Positions 55,881-64,000 of a stretch of 64,000 nucleotides of DNA are shown one piece after another; position 1 is the first letter of the stretch, and each line of letters begins with the position of its first letter. A program made the translations under genes and the position numbers. The notes under the pieces were generated by a model. That model was not told the origin of the DNA. It saw nothing but the letters and a program-made list of their open reading frames with translations, and did not search any database. Origin of the DNA: CAZGYE01 sp964530165 (GTDB taxonomy: Bacteria > Planctomycetota > Planctomycetia > Planctomycetales > Planctomycetaceae); the NCBI GenBank assembly GCA_964530165.1, contig CAZGYE010000002.1, positions 1 through 64,000 of the forward strand, written 5' to 3'.

Positions 55881-57179
55881 ATGTCTCTGACTTGGACCAA
55901 CCGGCCGACATCGAGCTGTGTGATTCTGTTGGGCGCCCTGCTGTTGACGGGGTGCTCGAGCGTTGAGTTTTTCGGCTACATCCCCGCCGTTCCTGCGCAC
56001 CGCGTTCCGCAGGAATTGCTCGGCGTGACGCGAGCCGATATGCAGGAGTTGACGCTCACGCGGCTGCGTCAGGATCCTCCGGAAGTTTATCAGTTGGGTC
56101 CGGGCGATGTTCTGGGCGTTTACGTCGAAAACGTGCTCGGCCAAGCGGAAGAACCGCCGGTAGTGCACTTCCCGGAGAACGAAGATCGTCCGCCGGAGAT
56201 CGGATATCCAATTCCCGTCCGCGAAGATGGAACGATCGCGTTGCCGCTTGTCCCGGCCATCAAAGTGGCCGGCCTCTCGCTGACGCAAACGACGGATGCA
56301 ATTCGCAGAGCCTACACGCATGACAGAAGAATCTTGAAGAACGGTCAGGATCGGATCCTGGTCAGTTTGATGCGGCGTCGAACGTATCGGGTGCTGGTGG
56401 TGCGCGAAGAGAGCGGCGCCACAGATGGGGTCACCAAACGGGGCACCGGCCTCTCAGTGGACCTACCGGCTTATGAGAACGACGTCCTGCACGCCCTGAA
56501 CATGACGGGCGGACTTCCCGGTTTGGATGCCAAGAACGAGATCGTCATTCTCAGGGGCAGGTTCCAAGAAGCGGTCGAACGCGACAAGATGATCGCCGCG
56601 ATTGGTGGCGGAACTGACCAGTGCGGGCAGTCAGCCGTTGAGAACCAGGACAAAAATACCATCCGCATTCCGCTCCGTTTTCGCCCCGACAACGTCCCGG
56701 AGTTTACGCAGGATGACATCCTGCTCACCAACGGCGACATCGTGATGATCAGGGCCCGCGACCGCGAAATCTTCTACACAGGCGGCGTTCTGGGCGGCGG
56801 CCAGTTCCCGCTGCCGAGAGATTACGATCTCGACGTACTCGGCGCTATCGCCATCGCCGACGGCCCGCTGGGAAGCGGCGGAACGGCAATCAGCCAGATC
56901 GGTGGCAGCCGGAGAAACCGCGGCGCCCTCGGGCGCGGAGGCGTCACGGGAATCGCTCCTTCCCGGGCGATCGTGCTGCGGAAAACCCCCGACGGCGGCC
57001 AAGTGCCGATTTACGTCAACCTGAACAAGGCATTGGTCGACCCCAAACAGCGAATCCTCATCCAGCCGGAAGACGTGATTGTCGTGAAATACACCATGCC
57101 CGAGGAAATCGCCAATGTCGCCCTCGGCTTGATCCAGTTCAACTTCCTGCTCAATGGATTCAACGGCGGCGGCTTCTGA
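55881..57179 (+). CDS. Polysaccharide export lipoprotein (Wza-like)
   Basis: This outer-membrane-type lipoprotein belongs to the Wza/GfcE polysaccharide export group. The ATG at 55881 has AGGAG ten bases upstream and is preferred over a TTG at 55836. The 432-aa product has a signal peptide with lipobox LLTGC near residue 24, then the export domain YQLGPGDVLGVYVENVLG and REDGTIALPLVPAIKVAGLS, and two SLBB-like segments (NDVLHALNMTGGLPGLDA and YDLDVLGAIAIADGPLGSGG). The end LIQFNFLLNGFNGGGF is unusual. No glycosyltransferase or Wzc partner is nearby, so the polymer is unknown. Confidence 0.85.
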   Translation: MSLTWTNRPTSSCVILLGALLLTGCSSVEFFGYIPAVPAHRVPQELLGVTRADMQELTLTRLRQDPPEVYQLGPGDVLGVYVENVLGQAEEPPVVHFPENEDRPPEIGYPIPVREDGTIALPLVPAIKVAGLSLTQTTDAIRRAYTHDRRILKNGQDRILVSLMRRRTYRVLVVREESGATDGVTKRGTGLSVDLPAYENDVLHALNMTGGLPGLDAKNEIVILRGRFQEAVERDKMIAAIGGGTDQCGQSAVENQDKNTIRIPLRFRPDNVPEFTQDDILLTNGDIVMIRARDREIFYTGGVLGGGQFPLPRDYDLDVLGAIAIADGPLGSGGTAISQIGGSRRNRGALGRGGVTGIAPSRAIVLRKTPDGGQVPIYVNLNKALVDPKQRILIQPEDVIVVKYTMPEEIANVALGLIQFNFLLNGFNGGGF

Positions 57180-57270
57180 TTGTCCAACCGATCGAAATGA
57201 ACGGCATCATACACGCCTTCTGGAGCACCGCCGTGCTGAGGAACGTATGAATCGTTTCATCGAGCGTGGT

Positions 57271-60012
57271 TCACTCTTCGAGCGCCGCCTGTGCTGCCGC
57301 CAAACGGGCGATGGGGACCCGGAACGGGGAGCAGCTCACGTAGTTCAGGCCGATGGCGTCGCAGAACATGACGCTGGCCGGGTCACCGCCGTGCTCGCCG
57401 CAGATGCCGATCTTCAGATCGGGGCGGGTCTTGCGGCCGCTGGCGACTCCCAGCTTCATCAGCCGGCCTACCCCGTCCTGGTCGATGGTTTGAAACGGAT
57501 CGGCGGGGATGATGTCGTGTTCCTGGTAGAATCCGATGAAGCCGCCGTAGTCGTCTCGGCTCATGCCCAGCGCGGTTTGTGTGAGGTCGTTGGTGCCGAA
57601 GCTGAAGAACTCGGCCGCCTCGGCGATTTTGTCGGCGCAGACGGCCGCCCGCGGAAGCTCGATCATCGTTCCGACTAGGTAATCGACGGTGACGCCGGCG
57701 TCCTCGAAGACGGCTTGGGCCTGCTGACGCACGACGTGCTCTTGGTTCTGGAGCTCCGTGAGGAAGCCGGCCAGCGGGATCATGACTTCCGGATGCACGT
57801 CGATGCCTTCCATCTTGACGGAACAGGCCGCTTCGAAGATGGCCCGCGCCTGCATGGCGGTGATCTCCGGATAGACGATGCCCAGCCGGCAGCCGCGGTG
57901 ACCGAGCATGGGGTTCGACTCTTCGAGTCCTTCCACGCGTTGCCGAATGGTCTCTGGCGAGACGTCCATCATGTCGGCCAGTTTCCGTTCCAGGTCCGGC
58001 TGTTCCTCCAGGTGGCGGTCCGAGAGGAACTCATGCAGCGGCGGGTCGAGCAAGCGGATCGTCACCGGGCGGTCTTGCATGGCGCGGAACAATCCCTTGA
58101 AGTCCTCCCGCTGGAACGGCAATAGTTTGTTGACCGCCCTTTGCCGGGTCTCGACGGTGTCGGCCAGGATCATTTCGCGGATCTCGTCCAAGTGTTCGAA
58201 GAACATGTGCTCGGTGCGGCACAGACCGATGCCCTCGGCGCCGAAGGCGATGGCCTCGGCGGCCTGATCGGGTTGATCGGCGTTCGTGCGAACGCCCAGC
58301 CGACGGTGCTCGTCGACCAATTTCATCAACTGATCGTAGCACTGGTAGATGGTCGACTCTTCGGGTTGTTTCGTCTTTTGAATCAGCACCTCGACGACCT
58401 CGCTGGGTTTGGTGGTTACTTGACCGGCGAAGACTTCGCCGGTGAAACCGTCGATGCTGATCGGGTCTCCTTCCCGCAGCACCTGATCGCCGACGGAAAG
58501 AGTCCCTTGCTGGTAGTCGATGTTTAACGCCGAGCAGCCGACGATGCAGACTTTGCCCATCTGCCGGCTGACGAGCGCCGCGTGTGAACTGGCGCCGCCG
58601 AAGGCGGTCACAATTCCGTTGGCGATCCGCATGCCCCGCAGGTCTTCGGGACTGGTTTCGCGGCGGACCAGAATCAGTTCGACATTCGGATCGTTTTCGC
58701 GGGCCGCTTCCGCGTCGGCCGCATGGAAACAAATCTTGCCGGACGCCGCCCCGGGACCGGCGTTGATTCCCTTGGTCAACAGCCGACCCTCTTCCTGGGC
58801 CAGGGTCTTCGCCTGCGGATCGAAAATGGGCTGGAGCAGTTGATTCAAATCGTCGGCGGGAATCCGTTTCTTCTCTAACGCCTGCTTGCCTGTAATCAAA
58901 CCTTCGTTGACGAGGTCCATCGCGATGCGGACGGCGGCGAAACCGGTCCGTTTGGCGTTGCGGGTCTGCAGCATCCAAACCTTGCCGCGCTGAACCGTGA
59001 ACTCGATGTCTTGCACATCTTTGTAGTGTTGTTCGAGCGTCTTGCCGATATTCTGTAACTGTTCGAACGCTTGGGGCATGATCTCCGCGAGCGTCATTTC
59101 GATGCGCTGCGGCGCGCGGATGCCCGCCACGACGTCCTCACCCTGCGCGTTGACGAGGTAATCGCCGTTGAAGCCGGGCGTGCCCAACGAACAGTCGCGA
59201 GTCAGTCCGACTCCGGTGGCACAATCGTCGCCCAGATTGCCGAAGACCATCGCCTGCACGCTGCAGGCGGTCCCCCATTCGTGAGGGATGCCGTATTGCC
59301 GCCGATACACGTTGGCGCGGTCGTTCATCCAGCTCCCGAAGACGGCGCCGATCGCCCCCCAAACCTGCTCGTGGGGATCGGTGGGAAAATCGACGCCGGT
59401 CTGCTTCTTCACCGCCTGTTTGAACTCGGCGACAAGCTCCTTGAGCTGCTCGGCCGTGAGCTCGGAATCGTACGTGACGCCGGCCGCTTGCTTCTTGGCG
59501 TGGAGAATCTCTTCGAACGGGTCTTCGCTCTTCTTGTCTTTGGGCTTCATGTCGAGGACCACGCCGCCGTACATCTGGATGAAACGGCGGTAGCTGTCCC
59601 AGGCAAAGGCTTCGTTGTCGGATTGTCGGGCCAGCGCGGCGACGGTTTCGTCGTTCAGACCGATGTTGAGGATGGTGTCCATCATGCCGGGCATCGACTC
59701 GCGGGCGCCCGACCGGCAGGAGAGCAGCAGCGGGTTGGTCGTCGAGCCGAATTCGGCTTGCATGACCCGTTCGACACCTTGCAATGCCTCGTCCACCTGA
59801 TGCTTCAGTTCCGGCGGATAGCTGTGATCGTGAGCATAGTAGTAGGTGCAAACTTCGGTGTTGATGGTGAAGCCGGCCGGGACAGGCAGGCCGATGTTGG
59901 TCATTTCCGCCAGGTTGGCGCCTTTGCCACCCAACGAGTTGCGCAGAGCAGCGCTACCATCGGCTTTGCCGTCACCGAAAAAATAGACGTATTTTTGGTT
60001 TTCCATCGCCAT
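57271..60012 (-). CDS. ppdK: Pyruvate, phosphate dikinase
   Basis: PpdK interconverts pyruvate, ATP and phosphate with PEP, AMP and diphosphate. The start at 60012 ([13 protein letters not shown]) has AAGGA nine bases upstream; the longer open frame to 60156 is not supported. The 913-aa product shows the ATP-grasp part ([20 protein letters not shown]), the swivelling phospho-His domain ([20 protein letters not shown]) and the C-terminal barrel with [20 protein letters not shown]-like [12 protein letters not shown], and the catalytic [10 protein letters not shown]. Normal length. It converges with the export gene with about 90 bases between them; a promoter candidate lies upstream. Confidence 0.97.
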   Translation of the reverse strand: MAMENQKYVYFFGDGKADGSAALRNSLGGKGANLAEMTNIGLPVPAGFTINTEVCTYYYAHDHSYPPELKHQVDEALQGVERVMQAEFGSTTNPLLLSCRSGARESMPGMMDTILNIGLNDETVAALARQSDNEAFAWDSYRRFIQMYGGVVLDMKPKDKKSEDPFEEILHAKKQAAGVTYDSELTAEQLKELVAEFKQAVKKQTGVDFPTDPHEQVWGAIGAVFGSWMNDRANVYRRQYGIPHEWGTACSVQAMVFGNLGDDCATGVGLTRDCSLGTPGFNGDYLVNAQGEDVVAGIRAPQRIEMTLAEIMPQAFEQLQNIGKTLEQHYKDVQDIEFTVQRGKVWMLQTRNAKRTGFAAVRIAMDLVNEGLITGKQALEKKRIPADDLNQLLQPIFDPQAKTLAQEEGRLLTKGINAGPGAASGKICFHAADAEAARENDPNVELILVRRETSPEDLRGMRIANGIVTAFGGASSHAALVSRQMGKVCIVGCSALNIDYQQGTLSVGDQVLREGDPISIDGFTGEVFAGQVTTKPSEVVEVLIQKTKQPEESTIYQCYDQLMKLVDEHRRLGVRTNADQPDQAAEAIAFGAEGIGLCRTEHMFFEHLDEIREMILADTVETRQRAVNKLLPFQREDFKGLFRAMQDRPVTIRLLDPPLHEFLSDRHLEEQPDLERKLADMMDVSPETIRQRVEGLEESNPMLGHRGCRLGIVYPEITAMQARAIFEAACSVKMEGIDVHPEVMIPLAGFLTELQNQEHVVRQQAQAVFEDAGVTVDYLVGTMIELPRAAVCADKIAEAAEFFSFGTNDLTQTALGMSRDDYGGFIGFYQEHDIIPADPFQTIDQDGVGRLMKLGVASGRKTRPDLKIGICGEHGGDPASVMFCDAIGLNYVSCSPFRVPIARLAAAQAALEE

Positions 60013-60146
60013 TCCGAATTCCTTTCCAGCCGAGTTCAGAATAAAAGAAACGACTGAACCGAGTGGACACAAATGTATCGGCCGTGTCCGGTAGACTTCG
60101 ACAGCCCAACAGCCGTTCACAAAGCGGGGGGGGGAAGCGGCACCTG

Positions 60147-60175
60147 AAGCTAGCATCGCGGCAAGAAAGCGTCAA
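60147..60175 (-). promoter_or_regulatory. Possible sigma-70-type promoter of ppdK
   Basis: On the minus strand TTGACG (60175-60170) is followed after 17 bases by TAGCTT (60152-60147). The distance to the ppdK ATG is about 135 bases. Sequence match is the only support. Confidence 0.35.
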
Positions 60176-60274
60176 GGGCGCGTCAAACGCGACAAATGTG
60201 GGCAAACCTTGACACCTCTACCGGGTCGAGGGGACCGGTTTGCCGGTTCGGCACTCCGATCCGGCAGAGCCTTC

Positions 60275-60302
60275 TTGACATGCCGGGAAAGTCGGCGAGA
60301 AT
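60275..60302 (+). promoter_or_regulatory. Possible sigma-70-type promoter of the FHA gene
   Basis: TTGACA at 60275-60280 is followed after 16 bases by GAGAAT (four of six consensus bases) at 60297-60302, 43 bases before the ATG at 60346. If real it rules out the longer frame that starts at 60196. Confidence 0.35.
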
Positions 60303-60345
60303 TGAAAATGCGGGTGTCTCAACGTTCAACGAGCCTTTCAACACG

Positions 60346-60777
60346 ATGCAAGCACTGCTCATTCCCCTCGATGGTGGAGAGATCATCTCGATTGACAAAG
60401 ACGTCACGCTTGTCGGCCGCAAGCGTGGGCTGTGCGATCTGATCGTCGATCGGGGAAGCGTCTCGAAGCTGCAATGTTTGATCGTCAAGACGGATGGTCT
60501 TCTGTTCATCCGCGACCTGGCCAGCACAAACGGCACCAAAGTCAACGGTCAGAAGATCACGCGGGGGGCGTTGCTGCCTGGCGACGAATTGGCCTTCGCC
60601 AGCGTGAAGTACCGCGTACATCTCGGTCCGGGAGAGCCAGAAGTTCGTCCCGACGACCAGACCGAAGCGATGACCTCTTTCCCGGAATCGTCGCCTGCGG
60701 GATCGTCGGGCCCGTTTCGAAACGATTCCACAAGCCAGAGCGACGTTCGGCTGCTCTCGGACGATTCTTTGGCTTAG
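60346..60777 (+). CDS. FHA-domain protein
   Basis: FHA domains bind phosphothreonine peptides. The 143-aa product starts at the ATG at 60346; no clear ribosome site is visible, and a frame open to 60196 exists. The domain covers about residues 1-85: LVGRKRGLCDLIVD, SVSKLQCLIVKTDG, FIRDLASTNGTKVNGQKI, LLPGDELAFASVKYRVHLGP. The Gly-Arg and Asn residues are intact, but SxxH is SKLQ, so the His that shapes the loop is replaced by Gln. The rest is a Ser/Asp/Pro-rich tail. The stop codon is part of a palindromic element. It may read kinase output; no kinase gene is adjacent. Confidence 0.85.
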   Translation: MQALLIPLDGGEIISIDKDVTLVGRKRGLCDLIVDRGSVSKLQCLIVKTDGLLFIRDLASTNGTKVNGQKITRGALLPGDELAFASVKYRVHLGPGEPEVRPDDQTEAMTSFPESSPAGSSGPFRNDSTSQSDVRLLSDDSLA

Positions 60778-60818
60778 CCGCCCCGCTTGCGGGGCGCGGC
60801 GGGCAAGCCCGCCGGCTA
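60775..60818. repeat. Three-stem palindromic element after the FHA gene
   Basis: TAGCC (60775-60779) pairs with GGCTA (60814-60818); inside are CCCCGCTTGCGGGG and GGCGGGCAAGCCCGCC. The outer TAG is the FHA stop codon. It could act as a terminator, though no T run follows. Confidence 0.75.
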
Positions 60819-61142
60819 AATGCTGAGGGCTTGGAAACCGACGGCTCCGGTCACCTCTCTGTTGGGAGCGTTGGGAGAGGACAAAAGGGAGGTGATCTTA
60901 CGGGTGGGTAACGTTCGAAACGACAAGGTCTCTCCAACTTGCCGTCCCTGCGGGTCAGCGGGTGGACCCTTACACTTCTCCTAGCTTGGGAAGTCTCCCC
61001 ACATCAAGGTTTCCCGGAGCCGTCGGTTTCCAAACCGTCAGCGATCATTGGAATCGTCCTATTTTCCTTGCGGCTTTGCGCCTTTGCGAGCAGTTGTATA
61101 GTTTGTCCGGCTGACCGATGATTGCTGAGAGCTGACTGCTTC
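60778..61142. other. Intergenic region with long fold-back
   Basis: No gene was seen between the FHA gene and lpxI. A 20-base perfect inverted repeat (60831-60850 and 61014-61033) encloses about 163 bases whose halves are partly similar in reverse complement. A small RNA or a decayed mobile element is possible. Confidence 0.55.
60831..61033. repeat. Fold-back with 20-base perfect arms
   Basis: The arms read TTGGAAACCGACGGCTCCGG and its exact reverse complement. The inner sequence has further weak symmetry around GGGAGGTGATCTTACGGG and the ACCCTTACACTTCTCC stretch. Confidence 0.7.
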
Positions 61143-62063
61143 TTACGAGGCCGCCATACGGAGTCGTAGTTCTTCGGCGTTCAGCGAGACGATCGTGATG
61201 CCGAATTTGTCAGCCAGACGGATGACTTCTTTCTGATCAAGGACGATGGTCAATCCACTTTCGACGGCCAGCACGCGGCCGCCGGCCTCGTGCATGGTCC
61301 CGATGGTGGCCGTGCCGATGGTGGGGACGTCAAATCTCATATCCTGCTGCGGTTTGGCGACTTTCACGACGGTGAAGCCGCCACGTCTGCAGAGGTCCCC
61401 GGCCCGGCGGATGGCGGCGTCGGTTCCTTCGATGGCCTCGACGGCGATCACGGCGGTGTCGCAGACGCAGACGCTTTGTCCGACATCCAGGCGTCCCATT
61501 TCTTTCGCCAATTCCCAGCCGAAGTTGATGTCGCGCCATTGAGCCGGCGACGGCTTGCGACGCGTGAGAAATCCATGTTCCACGAGTAGCTCCGGACAAT
61601 AATCGAGTGCGGGTTCAAAGGTAATCTGGTCGCGTTCAAACTCCCGGATGACGGCCAACATGATCGTGTCGTCCGTTTTGTTTGCCCCGGCGAAGCGATA
61701 CAACATGTGCAGCGTCCGCCAATCGGGCAGCAGACGCAACATGCGAAACGGGTGAAACAACACCGTCTTTTCGATCTTGCCGGCCATGACGGCGCGGTGG
61801 ATGCGAGCGGACTTGAACAGCCGGATTGCCCGGCCGATGCGGGCCAGCGGGGTCGTGACGAAATCGTCGCAGACCTCACGCAGCTCGCCCGATGCCAGCC
61901 CCTGCACGCCGATGCAGAACACGCGATGTCCCTGATGCCGGGCGGCGCGGGCGAACGCCACCGGGAAACGTCCGCTGCCGGCCAGCAGACCGATTCGTTT
62001 GTGGGACGAAATGTGTGCGATCGCTGGTTTCGGATCCATAAAACTCATATCAGGCGGCGACAT
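61143..62063 (-). CDS. lpxI: UDP-2,3-diacylglucosamine pyrophosphatase LpxI
   Basis: LpxI cleaves UDP-2,3-diacylglucosamine to lipid X in lipid A synthesis; it replaces LpxH in many bacteria. The 306-aa product has the N-terminal GLLAGSGRFPVAFARAARHQ, the middle RAVMAGKIEKTVLF and TDDTIMLAVIREFERDQI, and the C-terminal GFTVVKVAKPQQDMRFDVPT with IGTATIGTMHEAGGRVLAVE. Three in-frame ATG codons (62063, 62048, 62039) could start it. It overlaps lpxD by 14 bases, so the two form one unit. Confidence 0.95.
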   Translation of the reverse strand: MSPPDMSFMDPKPAIAHISSHKRIGLLAGSGRFPVAFARAARHQGHRVFCIGVQGLASGELREVCDDFVTTPLARIGRAIRLFKSARIHRAVMAGKIEKTVLFHPFRMLRLLPDWRTLHMLYRFAGANKTDDTIMLAVIREFERDQITFEPALDYCPELLVEHGFLTRRKPSPAQWRDINFGWELAKEMGRLDVGQSVCVCDTAVIAVEAIEGTDAAIRRAGDLCRRGGFTVVKVAKPQQDMRFDVPTIGTATIGTMHEAGGRVLAVESGLTIVLDQKEVIRLADKFGITIVSLNAEELRLRMAAS

Positions 62064-63144
62064 CCGGTCGAGGGGACCTGGACGTCGACAGGGCTTGTAG
62101 TTTCGCGGTCAACTCGGCGACCTGGGCTTCGAGCTCGCGGAGTTGCTTTCGCATCGCGGGCAGTTTTCGCTGGGCCATCACGACTTTCATGGCCTCGGCG
62201 GCGGGCTGGGCCGGGGTCCCGATGTAGGTTTCCCCCGGAGGGATGTCCTTGTGCACGCCCGCCTTGGAGCCAAGCACGCACCCCTCGCCCAAGTGCACAT
62301 GATCGGCGATTCCCACGTGGCCGGCACACACCACGTAATTGCCCGTGGTCACCGAGCCGGCTAATCCAACTTGTGAGACAAACGCGTTGTGTTTGCCCAG
62401 CTCGCAGTTATGGGCGATCATGACCAAGTTGTCCAACTTGGTCCCTTCCCCGATGATTGTTTCACTGATCATGGCACGGTCGATCGTCGAACAGGCTCCG
62501 ATTTCCACGTCGTCCTCGATCCGCACCGTACCGAAATGGGGGATCTTCTTGTGACGGCCATCCACAAGTCGGTAACCGAATCCATCAGCTCCCACGACCG
62601 CCGATGCGTGAATCATCACCCGGTTGCCGATCAACACGCGCGGATACAGCACCACACTGGGATGCAGGGTGACGTCGTCTCCCAGTTGGCAGCCCGAGCC
62701 GATAAATACGCCGGGGTAGATGTCGCAGTTGTTGCCGATGACAACGTTGTCGGCAACGTACGCCCCGGGATAGATGTTCGTGTTCGCGCCAATCTGAGCC
62801 GTGGCGCTGACCGCCGCGTAAGGCGAGATGCCAATTGACGGGCGCGCAGGCGGCGGAAAGAGTTGGCTCAACACCTGAATGAACGCCGTCTTCGCATCAT
62901 CGACCACAATGACGGCCGCGGGTTGCCGCCCGGCATCGAGCGAATCGGAGAGCGACTCGCTGACGATGACCGCGCCGGCACGGCTTTGTTTCAGCTTGTG
63001 GAGGTTCGCTTCGTCGTCGACAAACGTGATGTCGTGTGGACCGGCCTTGTCGACCGGCCGAGCACCGTCGATAAGCAACGTTCGATCTCCGAGCATCTTC
63101 GCGCTGCCCAGCAGTGCGGCAAGCGTCTCGACGGTTGCAGCCAT
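62050..63144 (-). CDS. lpxD: UDP-3-O-acylglucosamine N-acyltransferase LpxD
   Basis: LpxD adds the N-linked acyl chain in lipid A synthesis. The ATG at 63144 is chosen for the AGAGGA site about eight bases upstream; the open frame to 63297 only reads a repeat. The 364-aa product has an N-terminal uridine-binding domain (DITFVDDEANLHKLKQSRAG), a left-handed beta helix of hexapeptides (YPGAYVADNVVIGNNCDIYP), and the catalytic His in VMIAHNCELGKHNAFVSQVG. The C-terminus is a coiled coil (RKQLRELEAQVAELTAKLQA), longer than usual. It is followed by lpxI, confirming a Gram-negative-type outer membrane. Confidence 0.96.
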   Translation of the reverse strand: MAATVETLAALLGSAKMLGDRTLLIDGARPVDKAGPHDITFVDDEANLHKLKQSRAGAVIVSESLSDSLDAGRQPAAVIVVDDAKTAFIQVLSQLFPPPARPSIGISPYAAVSATAQIGANTNIYPGAYVADNVVIGNNCDIYPGVFIGSGCQLGDDVTLHPSVVLYPRVLIGNRVMIHASAVVGADGFGYRLVDGRHKKIPHFGTVRIEDDVEIGACSTIDRAMISETIIGEGTKLDNLVMIAHNCELGKHNAFVSQVGLAGSVTTGNYVVCAGHVGIADHVHLGEGCVLGSKAGVHKDIPPGETYIGTPAQPAAEAMKVVMAQRKLPAMRKQLRELEAQVAELTAKLQALSTSRSPRPDVAA

Positions 63145-63189
63145 GGATGGAATCCTCTCGAAATTGTCCGGCCTAGCTTTACCCAACGG

Positions 63190-63303
63190 CGAGTGGCGGG
63201 GCGTGAGCGAAGCGTCGCCCCGTTCAAGCGAGCCAATACGCTTGCCGATCACCGTCCGCTCATCGACGGGGCGACGCAAAGCCTTACGCCCCGCCACCCC
63301 GCC
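63190..63303. repeat. Large inverted repeat upstream of lpxD
   Basis: TGGCGGGGCGT (from 63192) and GCGTCGCCCCGT (from about 63210) are answered by ACGGGGCGACGC (from about 63269) and ACGCCCCGCCA (to about 63297), with a few mismatches. A small inner stem (AAGCG to CGCTT) lies in the middle. It matches the look of dispersed intergenic palindromes. Confidence 0.75.
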
Positions 63304-63376
63304 GCTTCGGCAAGCGATGGGTTTTTACCCGAAACTCCCAAATTAACGCAAGCCCGGTTTCGATCGTGAAGTCCGC

Positions 63377-63406
63377 TTGGCGAATTCCGGGGCGGGATGG
63401 TACAGT
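63377..63406 (+). promoter_or_regulatory. Possible promoter of the chorismate mutase gene
   Basis: TTGGCG at 63377-63382 is followed after 18 bases by TACAGT at 63401-63406. The ATG of aroH is 88 bases downstream. Only the match to the consensus supports it. Confidence 0.3.
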
Positions 63407-63493
63407 AGACTTAGCGGACTGACACGTCTGTAGAAGGCGTCGTGAACGCGACGTCGAACCATTTCTCAAGTTCTCAATCAACGTCTTTTGAAC

Positions 63494-63865
63494 ATGGCGA
63501 TCCGTGGAATCCGCGGCGCGACAACCGTCGGCGCCGATGTGCCTGAAGAAATTCTCGCCGCGACACGAGAATTGGTCGAAGAAATTCTGCGCGCCAACGA
63601 CATCCAGCAGTTCGACGACATTGCCTCGGCCATCTTCACAACCACGCCGGATCTGACGTCCACGTTTCCCGCTGAAGCGGCGCGGGAACTGGGGATGAAC
63701 AAGGTGCCTTTGCTGTGCTCTTCCGAGATACCCGTTGTCGATGGTGCGCCGCGGTGCATTCGCGTGTTGCTGCACCTGAATACGGAAAAGACGCAGCGCG
63801 AGGTCACACACGTCTACTTGCGCGACGCGCAGAAGCTGCGGCCCGACGCGAACAGCGCTCAGTGA
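63494..63865 (+). CDS. aroH: Chorismate mutase, AroH type
   Basis: It converts chorismate to prephenate for Phe and Tyr synthesis as a trimeric barrel enzyme. The ATG at 63494 ([15 protein letters not shown]) is preferred over a TTG two codons earlier. The 123-aa product has the active-site Arg in [24 protein letters not shown] and [12 protein letters not shown], the AroH signature. Its last bases overlap a convergent minus-strand gene by 7 bases. Confidence 0.95.
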   Translation: MAIRGIRGATTVGADVPEEILAATRELVEEILRANDIQQFDDIASAIFTTTPDLTSTFPAEAARELGMNKVPLLCSSEIPVVDGAPRCIRVLLHLNTEKTQREVTHVYLRDAQKLRPDANSAQ

Positions 63866-63999
63866 ACGAACTCCGGATCGGGCGGCTCCCTGCCGACGAT
63901 CGCTTCGTCCTCGTTCCATTCGATCTCGGCGTCCGTTCCGCTCTCGGGGAGTTCTTCGAAGGGCGTCCCCTGCTCTTCCAGCAGATCGGCAACCGCGTC
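63859..63999 (-). CDS. C-terminus of an acidic protein, 5' part outside the window
   Basis: On the minus strand an open frame runs from the window edge to a TGA at 63859. The last 46 residues read [17 protein letters not shown], then [19 protein letters not shown]. This is a natural-looking, very acidic sequence and not a shadow of aroH, which stops at 63865. The gene would converge on aroH with 7 bases of overlap. The family is not recognisable from this fragment. Confidence 0.6.
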   Translation of the reverse strand, partial: DAVADLLEEQGTPFEELPESGTDAEIEWNEDEAIVGREPPDPEFVH

Positions 64000-64000
64000 G

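Larger units (their letters stand above)
63145..63493. other. Divergent lpxD-aroH region with palindromic repeat
   Basis: The 349 bases hold a large inverted repeat at 63190-63303 and a candidate promoter for the chorismate mutase gene. No gene was seen. Confidence 0.6.

Noticed and set aside
59071..60057. A 328-codon plus-strand frame inside ppdK
   Set aside because: Antisense shadow of a fully conserved enzyme gene.
60775..60818. Rho-independent terminator
   Set aside because: Strong stems are present but no T run follows, so it is listed as a repeat.

Overview
The window looks like a piece of a Planctomycetota chromosome. This is inferred from family content and was not tested by any search. 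The pointers are a giant haemagglutinin-type surface protein, a Ser/Thr kinase of the planctomycetal 'MDWGLA' type fused to WD40 repeats, a DUF1571-like exported protein, a prolipoprotein diacylglyceryl transferase with a doubled N-terminal start, and many dispersed palindromic repeats. Base composition is moderately GC-rich. No rRNA, tRNA, CRISPR array or transposase gene was seen.

Positions 2-26423 (all plus strand): a 5'-truncated giant beta-helix surface protein of at least 3115 aa is followed by a compact four-gene cluster. Its members are (1) a zinc ribbon-kinase-TM-coiled coil-WD40 protein with about 21 WD units, (2) a membrane-anchored protein with a caspase-like fold lacking the catalytic Cys, (3) a TssM/IcmF-like membrane protein with a degraded P-loop, and (4) a second, paralogous pseudo-caspase-like protein with an intact MIDAS von Willebrand A domain. 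I know no named system with this set. It is the best candidate here for an undescribed system: probably a membrane-bound signalling or assembly complex whose only clearly intact enzymatic domain is the kinase.

Positions 26321-29956 (minus strand): a DUF1571-like protein, panC and lgt. Two inverted copies of one hairpin repeat bracket panC. The lgt product carries a TPR insertion, and its 3' end runs through a 75-bp palindrome also found in frame inside the kinase gene.

Positions 30443-54904 (plus strand): a TPR membrane protein, a FlgN-like chaperone, a degenerate sigma-54-activator-like regulator, then a long flagellar cluster: flgB flgC fliE fliF fliG fliH fliI fliJ motE-like fliK flgD flgE flbD motA motB fliL fliN fliO fliP fliQ fliR flhB. 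Together these encode rod, MS-ring, switch, export gate and ATPase, hook and stator parts. fliM, flhA and flagellin are not in the window. FliR carries an EF-hand insertion and FlhB has NPTE instead of NPTH. Many spacers in the cluster hold hairpins whose arms are tandem repeats of period 7 or 8; the same elements also run in frame through fliI and fliK and supply the last codons of motB and panC.

Positions 55293-64000: a small lipoprotein and a polysaccharide-export lipoprotein (plus), ppdK (minus), an FHA-domain protein (plus), lpxD-lpxI for lipid A (minus), an AroH-type chorismate mutase (plus) and the acidic C-terminus of a minus-strand gene running off the window.
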